From NCBI GenBank assembly GCA_030765055.1, contig CM060947.1, forward strand, positions 261,208,940-261,272,939: 64,000 nt of DNA. The letters are read 5' to 3'. Both the position numbers and the translations under genes were made by a program. Source of the stretch: Mantis religiosa (lineage: Eukaryota > Arthropoda > Insecta > Mantodea > Mantidae). This document shows positions 46,551-62,375 of the stretch, in pieces. Positions within the stretch are counted from its first letter, which is position 1; every line of letters begins with the position of its first letter. The notes under the pieces are model-generated. The model saw only the letters and a list, made by a program, of their open reading frames with translations, was not told the origin of the DNA and made no database searches.

Positions 46551-47474
46551 GGTTAAAAGAAAATACATTTTCATAATCAAAATCCTTAAGGACATTAATA
46601 AAAGAAAGATTATCTATGTAGATGTGAAGGAGAGATTAAAAAAACACGTTATGTGGCATCCTTACGCTTAAATACCACATCCCTCTTCTCCCCCACATTA
46701 TGCTGTTTACATACATGCACGCGTTTCCAAGGTCAGTCTTGGATTTCTTATAATTTGTAAGGGAAAGTGAGGGAAAAGAAATCAATCCTAAAGTTAATTT
46801 ATGGATTTATTGTGAACTCATCAACAGATTACAATAATTTATATAATTAATTTATTTTGCTTGCGTTCACAAAGCACATTCCTATTAAAATATACAAGTT
46901 AACTTGAACCCTGAAGTTAGTTACACATTCGCCAACCACTTGCTGCCTGCAGCATTTCTCCAAAAGTTTAAGCTCAATTACAGGGTGCCAATGTTTCCTT
47001 ATTTAATCTTATCAAATGTGTTTCACGACACCCAGTGAGCTAATCTCTTATTGCTTTGAATACAATTTGGACACACACATAGGCCTATGAACAAAAGTCA
47101 AGAGCAGCAAGCACGGAACAATTCACATGAGTGGCTAGAAGGCATGCTTTGCAATAACCGTGCACACCAGCTCTTGGAATACTCTGTCTCGTATTGCTTT
47201 GATGTTCAAAAATATGTCACTCACACATCAATCCATGAACACAAGTTAAAACCATGTAACATTCAGAAGTCCTTCACCAACATATATCACTGCACATTAT
47301 AAGCATGATTCAATGCATTCAACTGCACATTTTACTAAAGGAAGCAGCAAAATACAAAGAAAAAAGTGACAAAATGGTATAAAATATACAACTTAAGCAA
47401 AACATCTTATATTCAAAAGATTGAAGCAGGTTTAATTGAATATTTTAAAAAGTAGGCTTTGGAAATTTTGTACA
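46551..47474. other. No recognised gene
   Basis: AT-rich spacer; a 71-codon frame at 47087 has no known motif. Confidence 0.45.
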
Positions 47475-47938
<464 letters not shown>

Positions 47939-48590
47939 TAATTACAATAATTACAGAGTTTATAAATTTTAATCATTATAAAATAAAACTTGGAAACGAT
48001 AGAAATATTGTTACTGATTGTTTTATCTTGCTTAATTATAACTACAACATGGCACAAAATCTTCAAATCCAGAGGTCCCAGGTTCGATTCCTGGCTAGTA
48101 GTTAGGAATTTTTCTTTACCCAGAATTATTCCCCATATTCCTAAAGTCTGGGAGCATGAACATATATGGAAACTTAATGTAACAACTACCCAAAGATTAA
48201 CACCTTATCAGCGAACATTACTGCTGGAGATGATATGATCTTAGATGTCAAAGATGGCATACAAATAGAACATTTAAAAAATGTCACTAACAGCATAAGT
48301 TCATGGAAATAAAAGTGCTTCAAGAACAGAGGCCATTTAAATTTGTATGTTACATCACAATGAGCAAACTTTCTTAATTGTACCTGCATTGTTGGAAAGC
48401 ACAGTGCAGATCTTTCCAGACGTGTTTGCTGGAAAGAGTTGTTTGGGCTTTTTAAACATATTTCAGAGAAACTACCCAAATATAAGAAAGTTTGGCTTCA
48501 TTGCTAACAAAATTAATTTAAATATAAATAATCATAATTTTAATAAAATAAAGATTTTCATAAAATATGCAAATGTTACCAAACAAAATT
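47939..48590. other. Spacer with one B-box-like tRNA remnant
   Basis: At 48068-48095 the phrase gaggtcccaggttcgattcctggc resembles a tRNA T arm (stem ccagg/cctgg around ttcgatt). No A box or cloverleaf precedes it, so it may be a 5'-truncated SINE. The rest is featureless. Confidence 0.35.
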
Positions 48591-48985
48591 AATTGATGGT
48601 AATTAATCCTTTAAATACACTAGCCGTGTATAGTCTTTGGTTTTGGATAGATTCAAACTGAAAAATTCAATGCCACTGCAGGGATTTGAACCACGGATCT
48701 CCTGGTTTCCGTCTAGTTGCTCTTACCCATTGAGCTACTATGGCTAACATACCAACGTGACATTAAATTCTCTAATTGACTATTGTAAAGCACTAGGGGC
48801 TCTCATGTTCGAGATACACCATTTGTGGCGACTTATTATTTAAGTACTTAAATACTAGGCTTTTTATCATTAAACTCTTATTCTTAAATTAATTGATGGT
48901 AAATAATCCTTTATATACACTAGCCACGTATGGGCTTTGGTTTTGGATAGTCAAACTGAAAAATTCAATGCCAGAGCCAGGTATG
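48590..48985 (-). mobile_element. Truncated relative of the foldback element
   Basis: Contains one inverted-type end (cactagccgtgta, tcaaactgaaaaattcaatg), a tRNA-like module and the inner phrase cactaggggctctcatgttc with taagtacttaaatac. It then restarts with a second end (cactagccacgtatggg at about 48920). It looks like one arm plus the start of a tandem copy. Confidence 0.65.
48671..48744 (-). other. 74-nt tRNA-like module, copy 5
   Basis: Minus strand: acceptor GCCATAG/CAGTGGC with one mismatch, D stem GCTC/GAGC, anticodon-position loop acggaaa, and T loop TTCAAAT. Confidence 0.7.
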
Positions 48986-49857
48986 TCATGTGCACATTAA
49001 ATTCTATGGACTGCAAAACATACAAATACTTATTAATTTATAGATGAGTCGTATTTATTACATATCGGCTTCACTTTCATACCTATTTTGAGGACATGTT
49101 TCGCAAACCATCGTTTGCATTATCGGCTCTTATGCGACTCATCTATAAATTAATAATTATTTCGCTTCACTGTGGTGTTCCAATACAGTTAAATCTCGAT
49201 ATATACAAATACTTGTTCCCACAATGATGGCAAACACTGTTTATAATATGAAATTTCATATTTTGCCAGGCTTTAACTAGAACCCTTTCTTTCAGATCAT
49301 CAGCGTATCTGATTTGTGTTTTAAATTTATTATTAGGATTGTGAAAAATTTGATTTACAGACTCTGTTAGGCTTGTACAAGTATATCAAGGAAGTTGACA
49401 ATTTTAAAGCACAAATAAATTATCACACTTATCTACATTCAAATGAGTGTGCTTTCTGAAAGATTACATTGGGTAACAAACAATGATTTTGGTGCCTTAC
49501 AATTCTAATATATTTCTGAGCATATTTTGGTCACTGATTCCAAAAATGCTCTCTGTTTTGCCCTATCAGCTCTAGTTTTTGAGATACAGCTGATTCACAT
49601 TATACACCAATCTAACCTTACTGATCTGCATGTACAACTATATTACTTGCACTCAATTAAATACAGAAGATGGTTGGTTAAATCAAGCACTTTCTTTTTC
49701 ATTAAGCAAATTTCTATGAACTACCATAAATTTATTAATACACAAAATGCATTAGTTTATTTATATTATTCCATCAGGTTGCTGCATCTTCGTTTATGTG
49801 ATTTCCTCCAATGCAATGATTTTGCACTGGATGCTCCAACACTAGCCCGCCATCATA
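48986..49857. other. Spacer with a 23-bp inverted repeat
   Basis: attaatttatagatgagtcgtat (in two parts, 49032-49054) is matched by its complement at 49132-49154 with one difference. Minus-strand frames further right include IRYADDLKERVLVKAWQNMK near 49300, which looks like old transposase or reverse-transcriptase sequence that I cannot place. Confidence 0.45.
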
Positions 49858-49859
49858 TG

Positions 49860-50760
49860 TACGAGGGCTGTTCCATAAAGAGTGATAATTCTTTTACGGT
49901 CATAATTTTTTGCACTAAGATTCATTCTTATTATATTCTGTCAGCTTAATGTGAAACAAACACACCGTAGTAGTTTCATTGTTGGTACTCCTCGTTCCCG
50001 CCTGTGAGAACCAGGTAAGTTCAGACATGTTCAGTATCACCTACCGCTGCAATGGAGGTAATCTGCAGTTAAAGTTGATGTTAGAGGATGACCCGGAGTT
50101 TCTTTCAAACGTAATCACTGCCGATGAAACTTGGCTACATCATTTTGATCCTGACAGCAAAAAGCAAAGCTCAGTGTGGAAATCTCCTTCATCACCAACC
50201 CCCAAAAAAGCAAAAGTGGTTGCTTCTGCTGGGAAAGTTATGGTCATCTCATTCTTTGATATTCATGGATGGTTTATCATCATGTTGTACCTGCACACAC
50301 ATCAGTACAGGGATGTCCTGAAAACATTGCAAGTCCATATCAAGCGCAAAAGATCACATTTTCATGAAGCAGGCTGGATGCTGCAACACAATAATGCGCG
50401 GCTGCATATTGCCAAAGTTGTTGCTGAATAACTTGCAAAACTCAACGTGAAGTGCATCCCTCACCCTCCCTATTGTCCAGATTTAGCTCCATGTGACTTT
50501 TTTCTATTCCCTAACTTGAAGAAACGCCTTCTTGGAGGCATTATTCATTATCAGAAGCAGTGGTGAAGGCTGTGGAGGCAATTTTGAAGGATCTCTCAAA
50601 AAATGATTTCCAGCATGTCTTTGAAGACTGGCAGAAATGCTGGGACAAGTGCATCACATTCAGGCAAGACTATTTTGAGAAAGACCATCAAAATTATGAG
50701 GATGAGTAAAGGTACATTGCCAAAAAAAAATTGTGATCATTCTTTATTGAACAGCCCTCA
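49860..50760 (+). mobile_element. Internally deleted mariner (same family as 1398-2688)
   Basis: The ends are cgagggctgttccataaaga and ctttattgaacagccctca, with TA on both sides. About 0.9 kb. The segment encoding the N-terminal DNA-binding domain is absent: ctaccgctgcaatggaggta joins directly to ctgcagttaaagttgatg. Confidence 0.88.
49979..50705 (+). pseudogene. Mariner transposase lacking the DNA-binding domain
   Basis: The frame at 49979-50431 fuses leader codons to LQLKLMLEDDPEFLSNVITA, DETWLHHFDPDSK (first Asp) and KAKVVASAGKVMVISFFD. An internal deletion removes part of the SVTGQYY segment, after which HNNARLHIAKVVAE carries Asn at the second catalytic position (other copies have HDN or HRDN). 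Then there is a stop. The original ATG context at about 50053 is out of frame with the catalytic part. Inactive. Confidence 0.85.
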
Positions 50761-50764
50761 TATA

Positions 50765-50995
50765 TCCCATCATCCATGATATTGTTCTTTCATTGTTGAA
50801 TGCTCACCTTGTTCCTCACTTTCATCTCCAAGACAATCTGGAAATCGCAGGTAGTGTAATTTCATACTCTTGTTACAACCAAGTGCACAAAATGCAGTGA
50901 GCATATTCTCAACCTGTTCTTTATAGTTAAGAGCCTTACAATTTCCAAGGAAATTCCTTACTACCATACAGAACGACCACGCAGCTGCCTCAGTA
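50765..50995 (-). pseudogene. Relic C of unnamed protein, downstream part
   Basis: A 65-codon minus-strand frame reads MVVRNFLGNCKALNYKEQVE, then NMLTAFCALGCNKSMKLHYL, RFPDCLGDES and EEQGE. This is the segment that follows the KVKAG/PQIR part in the unnamed family. The upstream part lies at 60636-61500, about 9.6 kb away; the gap is filled by a LINE tail and an LTR element. Confidence 0.65.
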
Positions 50996-52080
50996 ATTTT
51001 GTAATTTGTAATTTATTTCTCATCTTTACTTTTACATCATCAAATGGAAATATAAAATCAACATTACAATTATAAAATCCATACTGGAAAATGTTATATA
51101 TTCCTAAATTCTGAAAATCTTAGCATGTTGCCCGCCATTGAATAATAATTTGGTCCCCATACACCAAACCCTAGGTTTTTGTGTATTGGAGGACTTGTAC
51201 TCCTTTTTACATATTTTGCCATTTCACCTATCCTAATCTACATTTTTCTCTTAATTGTTCTTAGCCATCTCTCATTAACTTTCTCTAAATAATTTCCTAT
51301 ATTTCTCCTGTTCTTTTCCCCTTTTACGGACAACATTTTTCTAATTACTACTTCATCCCCCACCCAAATTGTCCCATTAACATAGCCAGGCCTGCTCTCT
51401 CCATATCTTTGTTTAACTACAATATAATATACAATGGAAGTCTACATTCTCTTCTCCACACAATGGACATTTATCTAGCTCCCTATCTTGACCTACACCT
51501 TTCTGTCCCATTTACGTAGCCAGGCCTCCTCTCTCCATATCTTTGTTTAACTACAATATAATATATAATGGAAGTCTACATTCTCTTCTCCATACAATGG
51601 ACATTTATCTAGCTCCCTCTCTTGACCTACACCTTTCTGTCCCATTTACGTAGCCAGGCCTCCTCTCTCCATATCTTTAACTACAATATAATATACAATG
51701 GAAGTCTGCATTCTCTTCTCCACACAATGGACATTTATCTAGCTCCCTATCTTGACCTACACCTTTCTGTCCCATTTACGTAGCCAGGCCTCCTCTCTCC
51801 ATATCTTTCTTTCACTACAATATAATATACAATGGAAGTCTGCATTCTCTTCTCCACACAATGGACATTTATCTAGCTCCCTATCTTGACCTACACCTTT
51901 CTGTCCCATTTACGTAGCCAGGCCTCCTCTCTCCATATCTTTCTTTCACTACAATATAATATACAATGGAAGTCTGCATTCTCTTCTCCACACAATGGAC
52001 ATTTATCTAGCTCCCTATCTTGACCTATATCTTTCAAGTTTCTCACTCCAGTTCTCGCTCTAACTTATTACATATGTCTA
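50996..52080 (-). pseudogene. LINE C-terminal tail with Cys-His knuckle and 3' end
   Basis: The minus strand from about 52060 reads RARTGVRNLKDIGQDRELDK, then CPLCGEENADFHCIL (a CCHC-type zinc knuckle). Below 51400 it reads RYGESRPGYVNGTIWVGDEV and VIRKMLSVKRGKEQEKYRKL, then stops. The 3' end is an aaattacaaattac-type tail near 51000. It is 5' truncated and split by an internal 134-bp array. It is inserted within the relic of the unnamed protein. Confidence 0.65.
51371..52035 (-). repeat. 134-bp array, 5 units, from LINE zinc-knuckle codons
   Basis: cacacaatggacatttatct recurs at about 51457, 51591, 51721, 51855 and 51989, a spacing of 134 bp (one interval is 130 because of a 4-bp deletion). 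Each unit encodes CPLCGEENADFHCILY on the minus strand plus downstream codons. 134 is not a multiple of 3, so the array breaks the frame. Confidence 0.9.
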
Positions 52081-52085
52081 TATAT

Positions 52086-52776
52086 TGTTGCGTGTATAAG
52101 CTGAGCTAGATTTGGAAATTTCGGTATTCTGTAACATGTATTGATTCTAACAGAAATGTATGTCAAACGTAAATTCCGCTGACTGGCAGTCTGTTGGCAT
52201 AAGGAAATTATCCACATGTGACCCAGACTGATTCTGCTGATCAGAAGAAATAATGGGTCAATACAGGCTTAAACATTCTCGCAATGATGCAAGCGGTATG
52301 ATGCAAAAGTAATAGTTAGTAGGAATCGCTGAATTGACTTTTGGTAGAACCGCTATTTAAGCCTGGTAGAGTTAGCCCTCGGGGGAAAAACGTCGCAGGG
52401 ATGTCAGAGGAGACCCTATGTCGATCCCTGTGAGAGGTAACAGAAGTATTTATCTGACAGTGTGTCTATGAATACCATAACCCCCGCCGGACTCAGCAGA
52501 TTATACATCTCCGGACAAGCCCAGCTATACACCTGACACATCACCAACGGTAAGATTATACTAAATAATTATATCACCAAGTATCACCAAAGCACCCCTG
52601 GTCTCTTCTAAACTCAGCGGATACTCTGTATAATAACTAGATTTCTTAAAATAGAGTTAGTCAGTTTAAGTTGATTTTATGTTTTATTTTTGCTCTACCA
52701 TCCCTATAGCTACACTCCCAGTTGTAGATTAGGTTTGTAAGTCTTTCAACCCCCCTTACAACCCTGGTATGCAACA
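52086..52776 (+). repeat. 5' LTR
   Basis: 691 bp. A TATA-like ctatttaagcc lies at about 52350 and could be the core promoter. Differences from the 3' LTR are aagtaata/aattaata, ctatga/ctacga, tatatc/tatgtc and tctaaac/tctagac. Confidence 0.93.
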
Positions 52777-52778
52777 TG

Positions 52779-52804
52779 TGGTCTCGGCACCGGGTTTCGA
52801 ATCC
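52779..52804 (+). promoter_or_regulatory. Primer-binding site with unusually long tRNA complementarity
   Basis: TGG starts 2 bp after the LTR. The complement of the 26-nt segment reads as a tRNA 3' end: ccgagacca for acceptor plus CCA, preceded by cccgg and a ttcgaaa T loop. Typical sites cover up to 18 nt. I cannot name the tRNA. Confidence 0.6.
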
Positions 52805-53430
52805 TATACCTTGGTACCTCTCGTAATTCCTATCAACACCTCTACCTTCACGCAACATGTGGCGGAGGCTGCCGGTTTCTACCACCCTTAAGGTCAGAAA
52901 TATGGTTTCGATCCTTGTACCTCCAAACCCCCCTATCGTCATGTAATAGTATGGCAGAGTACCAGGGTGTTCCATTTTGCAACAGTTAAATAACGATTTT
53001 CATACCTCAAATTCTCTTAAGTTTGCTTAAATTTTATTGCTGCTTTTATTAAATATATTATTTTCAAGTTTAATCATAATAGTATCTTGACTACCCTCCC
53101 AACCCACCCTAACAGAGTTTAGATTAATTTACAAGTGTAAAATCAGTTTTATTGTAATTCACAAATAATTCTTGTTATTATAATTTTGTCACACATAGAA
53201 TTTCCAATAGCAGACATAATAAATGTCAAATACTGTTTTTATGTTTTCTAACTTGAATAACTTTTTTTTCTTTCTCTGCAAACTCAAAGATTAGAAATTT
53301 AGTTCTGTTTGTTCATTGATTTCAGGTTGAAATTGTGATAATGATGCAATCTTTTTGTGTTATGAATACAGATTATTAATACATAGTTTTTTTCAGGTTT
53401 ATTGCTTTTGCATTTTCTTGTCCTAATACA

Positions 53431-53841
53431 ATGACTGTATGTTTTATGTTGGCATATGTTTTGTGTGTATTTGGTGTTTTGTGCTGTGGGCTGATTTCAT
53501 TGACTTTTGTAAGCACTCCTAAGTTATTGGCTAATTACTTAACTGTTTCATACATTCCTGACAAACGAAGAAGTTTAAGTATAGGAGATTTAACTGCATG
53601 TTCCTTTGATATACAAATTCCACCAATCCTCTCAAATTCAGCTTCCAAGTCGGCACTAAATCACGAAATAATGAATCCTACAGTTCCCCAGAACAGTTCT
53701 TCAACTCAGGAGAACGTAAACAATAAATCTCCATTGTCTTTAGAAATGTCGTTCACACGTCCAGCTATTGACCCAGGAATCTTTGAAGGTCGATTAGGAC
53801 AGGACATTTTTGCTTACTTGTACGACTTTGACTCTGCTTAA
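53431..53841 (+). CDS. 136-codon frame with N-terminal membrane segment, unknown
   Basis: Starts MTVCFMLAYVLCVFGVLCCG, then LISLTFVST, a hydrophobic stretch of about 28 residues fit for a signal anchor. A polar Ser/Asn/Pro-rich region follows, then GRLGQDIFAYLYDFDSA. A good splice-acceptor-like tract (tttttttcag) lies at about 53387-53396. It sits in the LTR element interior, 650 bp after the 5' LTR. I recognise no family. It could be a captured host exon, an accessory protein of the element, or a chance frame. Confidence 0.35.
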   Translation: MTVCFMLAYVLCVFGVLCCGLISLTFVSTPKLLANYLTVSYIPDKRRSLSIGDLTACSFDIQIPPILSNSASKSALNHEIMNPTVPQNSSSTQENVNNKSPLSLEMSFTRPAIDPGIFEGRLGQDIFAYLYDFDSA

Positions 53842-58955
<5,114 letters not shown>

Positions 58956-59270
58956 TTGTTTTTCTGTTGCGGCATGGATGAACAAACACGTCGAAGCATC
59001 AGGAAACACCACCACCATAAGGAGAAAGCAGAGGAGACACCTGGGTCCCTAGCAGTTACTCTATCCTGGGAGAACCAAAGCACCCCAGATGACCAAGTAT
59101 CACATCAGGAGTGGCAACCAAGACTACTCGCGTCTGGAAAGGCACTTAATCTTTCCAGAGGACCTCCTCAATTTCATGGACTCATGGCTTTCGCTGTGAA
59201 ACCCTGGGTAAAAGCCAAAGCAACTCTACCCAGCAAACTTTTACAGTGGCTCAAATACAATAACTTATAA
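58956..59270 (+). CDS. 104-codon frame near the 3' end of the LTR element, unknown
   Basis: Opens MFFCCGMDEQTRRSIRKHHH and contains basic and polar segments; no domain recognised. It is the second-longest frame of the interior and may be chance. Confidence 0.18.
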   Translation: MFFCCGMDEQTRRSIRKHHHHKEKAEETPGSLAVTLSWENQSTPDDQVSHQEWQPRLLASGKALNLSRGPPQFHGLMAFAVKPWVKAKATLPSKLLQWLKYNNL

Positions 59271-59927
59271 GTCACTCTTTCGTGTTCTCACCTGCAAGAA
59301 CTCAGACCCAGCTGAGGTAGGCGAGTGTAAGCTAAGCGGACTATTAAAAAAAAAACACTAAACTCCACTTTCGAACTTTTCATCGGCTCTTTAGTACAGA
59401 CTTTTCCAAGCAATACCAAAGAGCACCGTACGCATGAACACGATATCATATAAACAGCAAGCCACAACCGAGGTTCTTCATCAGCTTCCCTGTTTTAAAA
59501 GACTAAGTACAGACTATCAAACTGGAGTAGGAAGCACATTAAACTGTTTTCTCTTTGAAGTTACATTACTTGTGACAGCTAGGGCCTTGTTAGACAAACT
59601 TAAAGAAGTAATTACAACCCTTCAGTGACCAAGTGTTGTGAAGTGTCTCCCAAAACTATAAACTCATAGTGGTGGAACAGTGTGTTTCTATGGAACTATG
59701 GACTTCATTCAGCGTGGGATACTTCGAAACCAACCCGCAGCAACTCATTCCCATTTTCCTGTCCTCTGATTTTCTTTTTCAGGTGTTACAATTATGACTT
59801 TTCAAAAAAAAATATGTACTTGTAAATGTTTGTATGCTCTATTGCCTATGTAAGTGTAAATTATTATTTTATTTATGTAAAAATCTTGTTACCACTCGTT
59901 TGGATTTGCTGAGGGCAGCAAAATCTA

Positions 59928-59940
59928 GACGAGGGGGATG
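59928..59940 (+). promoter_or_regulatory. Polypurine tract
   Basis: gacgagggggatg directly before the 3' LTR start, the position used to prime plus-strand DNA. Confidence 0.6.
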
Positions 59941-60631
59941 TGTTGCGTGTATAAGCTGAGCTAGATTTGGAAATTTCGGTATTCTGTAACATGTATTGAT
60001 TCTAACAGAAATGTATGTCAAACGTAAATTCCGCTGACTGGCAGTCTGTTGGCATAAGGAAATTATCCACATGTGACCCAGACTGATTCTGCTGATCAGA
60101 AGAAATAATGGGTCAATACAGGCTTAAACATTCTCGCAATGATGCAAGCGGTATGATGCAAAATTAATAGTTAGTAGGAATCGCTGAATTGACTTTTGGT
60201 AGAACCGCTATTTAAGCCTGGTAGAGTTAGCCCTCGGGGGAAAAACGTCGCAGGGATGTCAGAGGAGACCCTATGTCGATCCCTGTGAGAGGTAACAGAA
60301 GTATTTATCTGACAGTGTGTCTACGAATACCATAACCCCCGCCGGACTCAGCAGATTATACATCTCCGGACAAGCCCAGCTATACACCTGACACATCACC
60401 AACGGTAAGATTATACTAAATAATTATGTCACCAAGTATCACCAAAGCACCCCTGGTCTCTTCTAGACTCAGCGGATACTCTGTATAATAACTAGATTTC
60501 TTAAAATAGAGTTAGTCAGTTTAAGTTGATTTTATGTTTTATTTTTGCTCTACCATCCCTATAGCTACACTCCCAGTTGTAGATTAGGTTTGTAAGTCTT
60601 TCAACCCCCCTTACAACCCTGGTATGCAACA
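59941..60631 (+). repeat. 3' LTR
   Basis: 691 bp, TG...CA, four differences from the 5' LTR; followed by the atat target duplication. Confidence 0.93.
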
Positions 60632-60635
60632 ATAT

Positions 60636-61500
60636 CCTTCCCTGCTCCAAGTTGTTTTTATTTCTCTATATAACCTCAGTGAGCTAGCTGCCACAATATC
60701 CTTAATTGATTCTTCAAATTTCTCATCATTTATGAGTTGTCGGATTTGTGGTCCTGCTTTCATTTTCTCCGTGCTCTATGTAGGAAATTTTGTATATAGC
60801 CAAAACATGCTCTATTTCTATTCAATGCCTTGATGAACTGTATCATTAACCCAAGTTTGATAAGCAGTGGTGGCAAATTGATCTTGTTTCTGTCGACGAA
60901 AACTTCTGCAATGATTCTTTTTCTCCAATGATCATGCTTTCTCTAAGAGAACACTTTGATTGGCTTACTGTGGTGTGACGTTTCTCGACTAGATGCCAGT
61001 TTCTATAGAGTTTGAGAGCCTCTTTCGTATTGTAGCTGGTCGTGGTGATGTGAGATTGATGAAAGGAATCTGGTATCCTTGATGATTTTACGTTGATTGG
61101 GGTCTACACCGGCTGATGACAGGGATCTTTAGCTCATCTTATTAAATTGAAGATATTAGTATGATTGAAAATTGGTATTGTGACCCAATGTTGATCAGTA
61201 ACTTGAGTCGCATAGACATGTAAGGCATACATATTTGGTGTACCAATCTCGTTGTTCATCATCTTCATATTGACACAAAACATACACTGGCGATCATGTT
61301 ACGAGATCTTCTCTAGGACTGTACCTATTGTAGCTTGATTTTCATACATAATAACTGAGTGACCAATTGGTATTGATCTGTATTTATTTCCATTATGCAT
61401 AGGAACACATTTAGGCTGCATTTGGAGTTAGCAATGAATAACTGCCAATCCATTGGTATGTATTTTCTTACACCCAGTCTCAATTAAAGTCCTTCTATAA
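60636..61500 (-). pseudogene. Relic C of unnamed protein, upstream part
   Basis: Minus-strand order: HNGNKYRSIPIGHSVIMYEN (about 61390), a degraded central part, NKINLPPLLIKLGLMIQFIK and ALN (about 60890-60820), then KMKAGPQIRQLINDEKFEES and IKDIVAAS (about 60760-60660). It matches relic B in order and spacing. Its continuation (FLGNCKALNY and onward) is at 50995-50765, across the inserted elements. Frameshifts and stops are present throughout. Confidence 0.68.
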
Positions 61501-61709
61501 ACCAGAACCATTTCAATAGACCATAACCTTTGAACCAATAATAGAACACACTTGCAACTTTGGGAGAATATAATACACAATTGGGAGATTACGTTACACT
61601 ATTTACACCTAAGAGAAAATGTTGGAAGTGGCCTCCACCAGCATCTATACATGTTTGCACTCGTCTCACCATATTCTCTGAAGTTTTACGGCAATAATAT
61701 TGAATTGAG

Positions 61710-62258
61710 AGAAGGTTATTTCCAGCAAGATGGAGCAACGTGCCATACATCTAATGACACCATGCCCGCCTTGGTAGCATGGTGGTCTCACATTCAAAAT
61801 GTCCCGAGTTCGAATCTCAATCAGGGTGAGTTACCTGCATAAGGTTTTTCCGGACTTTTTCCCTTATCCTGAAACACAAATGTCGGGTAACTCTAAGCTC
61901 TATGGACCCTGGGCTCATTTGAACATCATTTCATTCATCGTCCGATATGACTCAACATTGGAGGGCGTAAATTAAAAAAAAATGACACTATGGAACTTGT
62001 AACCAGTTTCTTTGGTAATCGAATAATCTCAAAAGTTCTGTGGCTCCCCCAGATCCCCTGACCTAACCTCACCGGATATTTTCTTGTGGGGGTATCTAAA
62101 AATAGAGTGTACAAGAATAGGCCACGGACAATTGATGTTCTCAAGCAATCCATTCGAACCGAAATAAGTAACATTGGCAAGGATACTCTCCGTAAAACTT
62201 CAGAGAACATGGTGAGACAAGTGCAAACATGTATAGATGCTGGTGGAGGACACTTCTA
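61710..62258 (+). pseudogene. DDE transposase C-terminal half, split by a SINE
   Basis: The plus strand reads YFQQDGATCHTSNDTM with the second catalytic Asp. After the SINE it continues MELVTSFFGNRIISKVLWLP, then a frame break, then VYKNRPRTIDVLKQSIRTEI and VRQVQTCIDAGGGHF. Motifs are those of a Tc/mariner-superfamily lineage with QQDGATxHT. The first catalytic Asp and N terminus are missing. Confidence 0.78.
61761..61980 (+). mobile_element. tRNA-derived SINE (family 1), full length
   Basis: Target duplication aatgacac at 61753-61760 and 61981-61988. The head is gcccgccttggtagcatggt with B box gagttcgaatctc. The body is ttccggactttttcccttat and ctctaagctctatggaccct, ending in an A run. Removing it rejoins the transposase codons. 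Confidence 0.92.
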
Positions 62259-62375
62259 ACATTTTCTCTGAGATGCAAACAGTGTAATGTAACCTCCCAA
62301 TTGTGTATTATATTCTCCTGAAGTTACGGTGTGTCCTATTATTGGCTCAGAATGAAATGGTTCAGGTTTATATGG

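Larger units (their letters stand above)
61510..62375 (+). mobile_element. DDE transposon with long inverted duplicated ends, internally deleted
   Basis: The left arm (61510-61695) is the near-complement of the right arm (62190-62375): caattgggagattacgttac against aatgtaacctcccaattgtg, and tctctgaagttttacgg against ccgtaaaacttcagaga. The right arm is the natural transposase 3' end, so the left arm is an inverted copy of that end replacing the 5' half. Confidence 0.8.

Noticed and set aside
49527..49949. 140-codon plus-strand frame
   Set aside because: It runs into the terminal repeat and leader of the deleted mariner, and its sequence has no recognisable motif. The minus strand looks like older TE coding sequence.
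52661..52975. 104-codon minus-strand frame across the 5' LTR end
   Set aside because: It crosses the LTR/PBS boundary in antisense and its first part is fixed by the LTR sequence; no motif.
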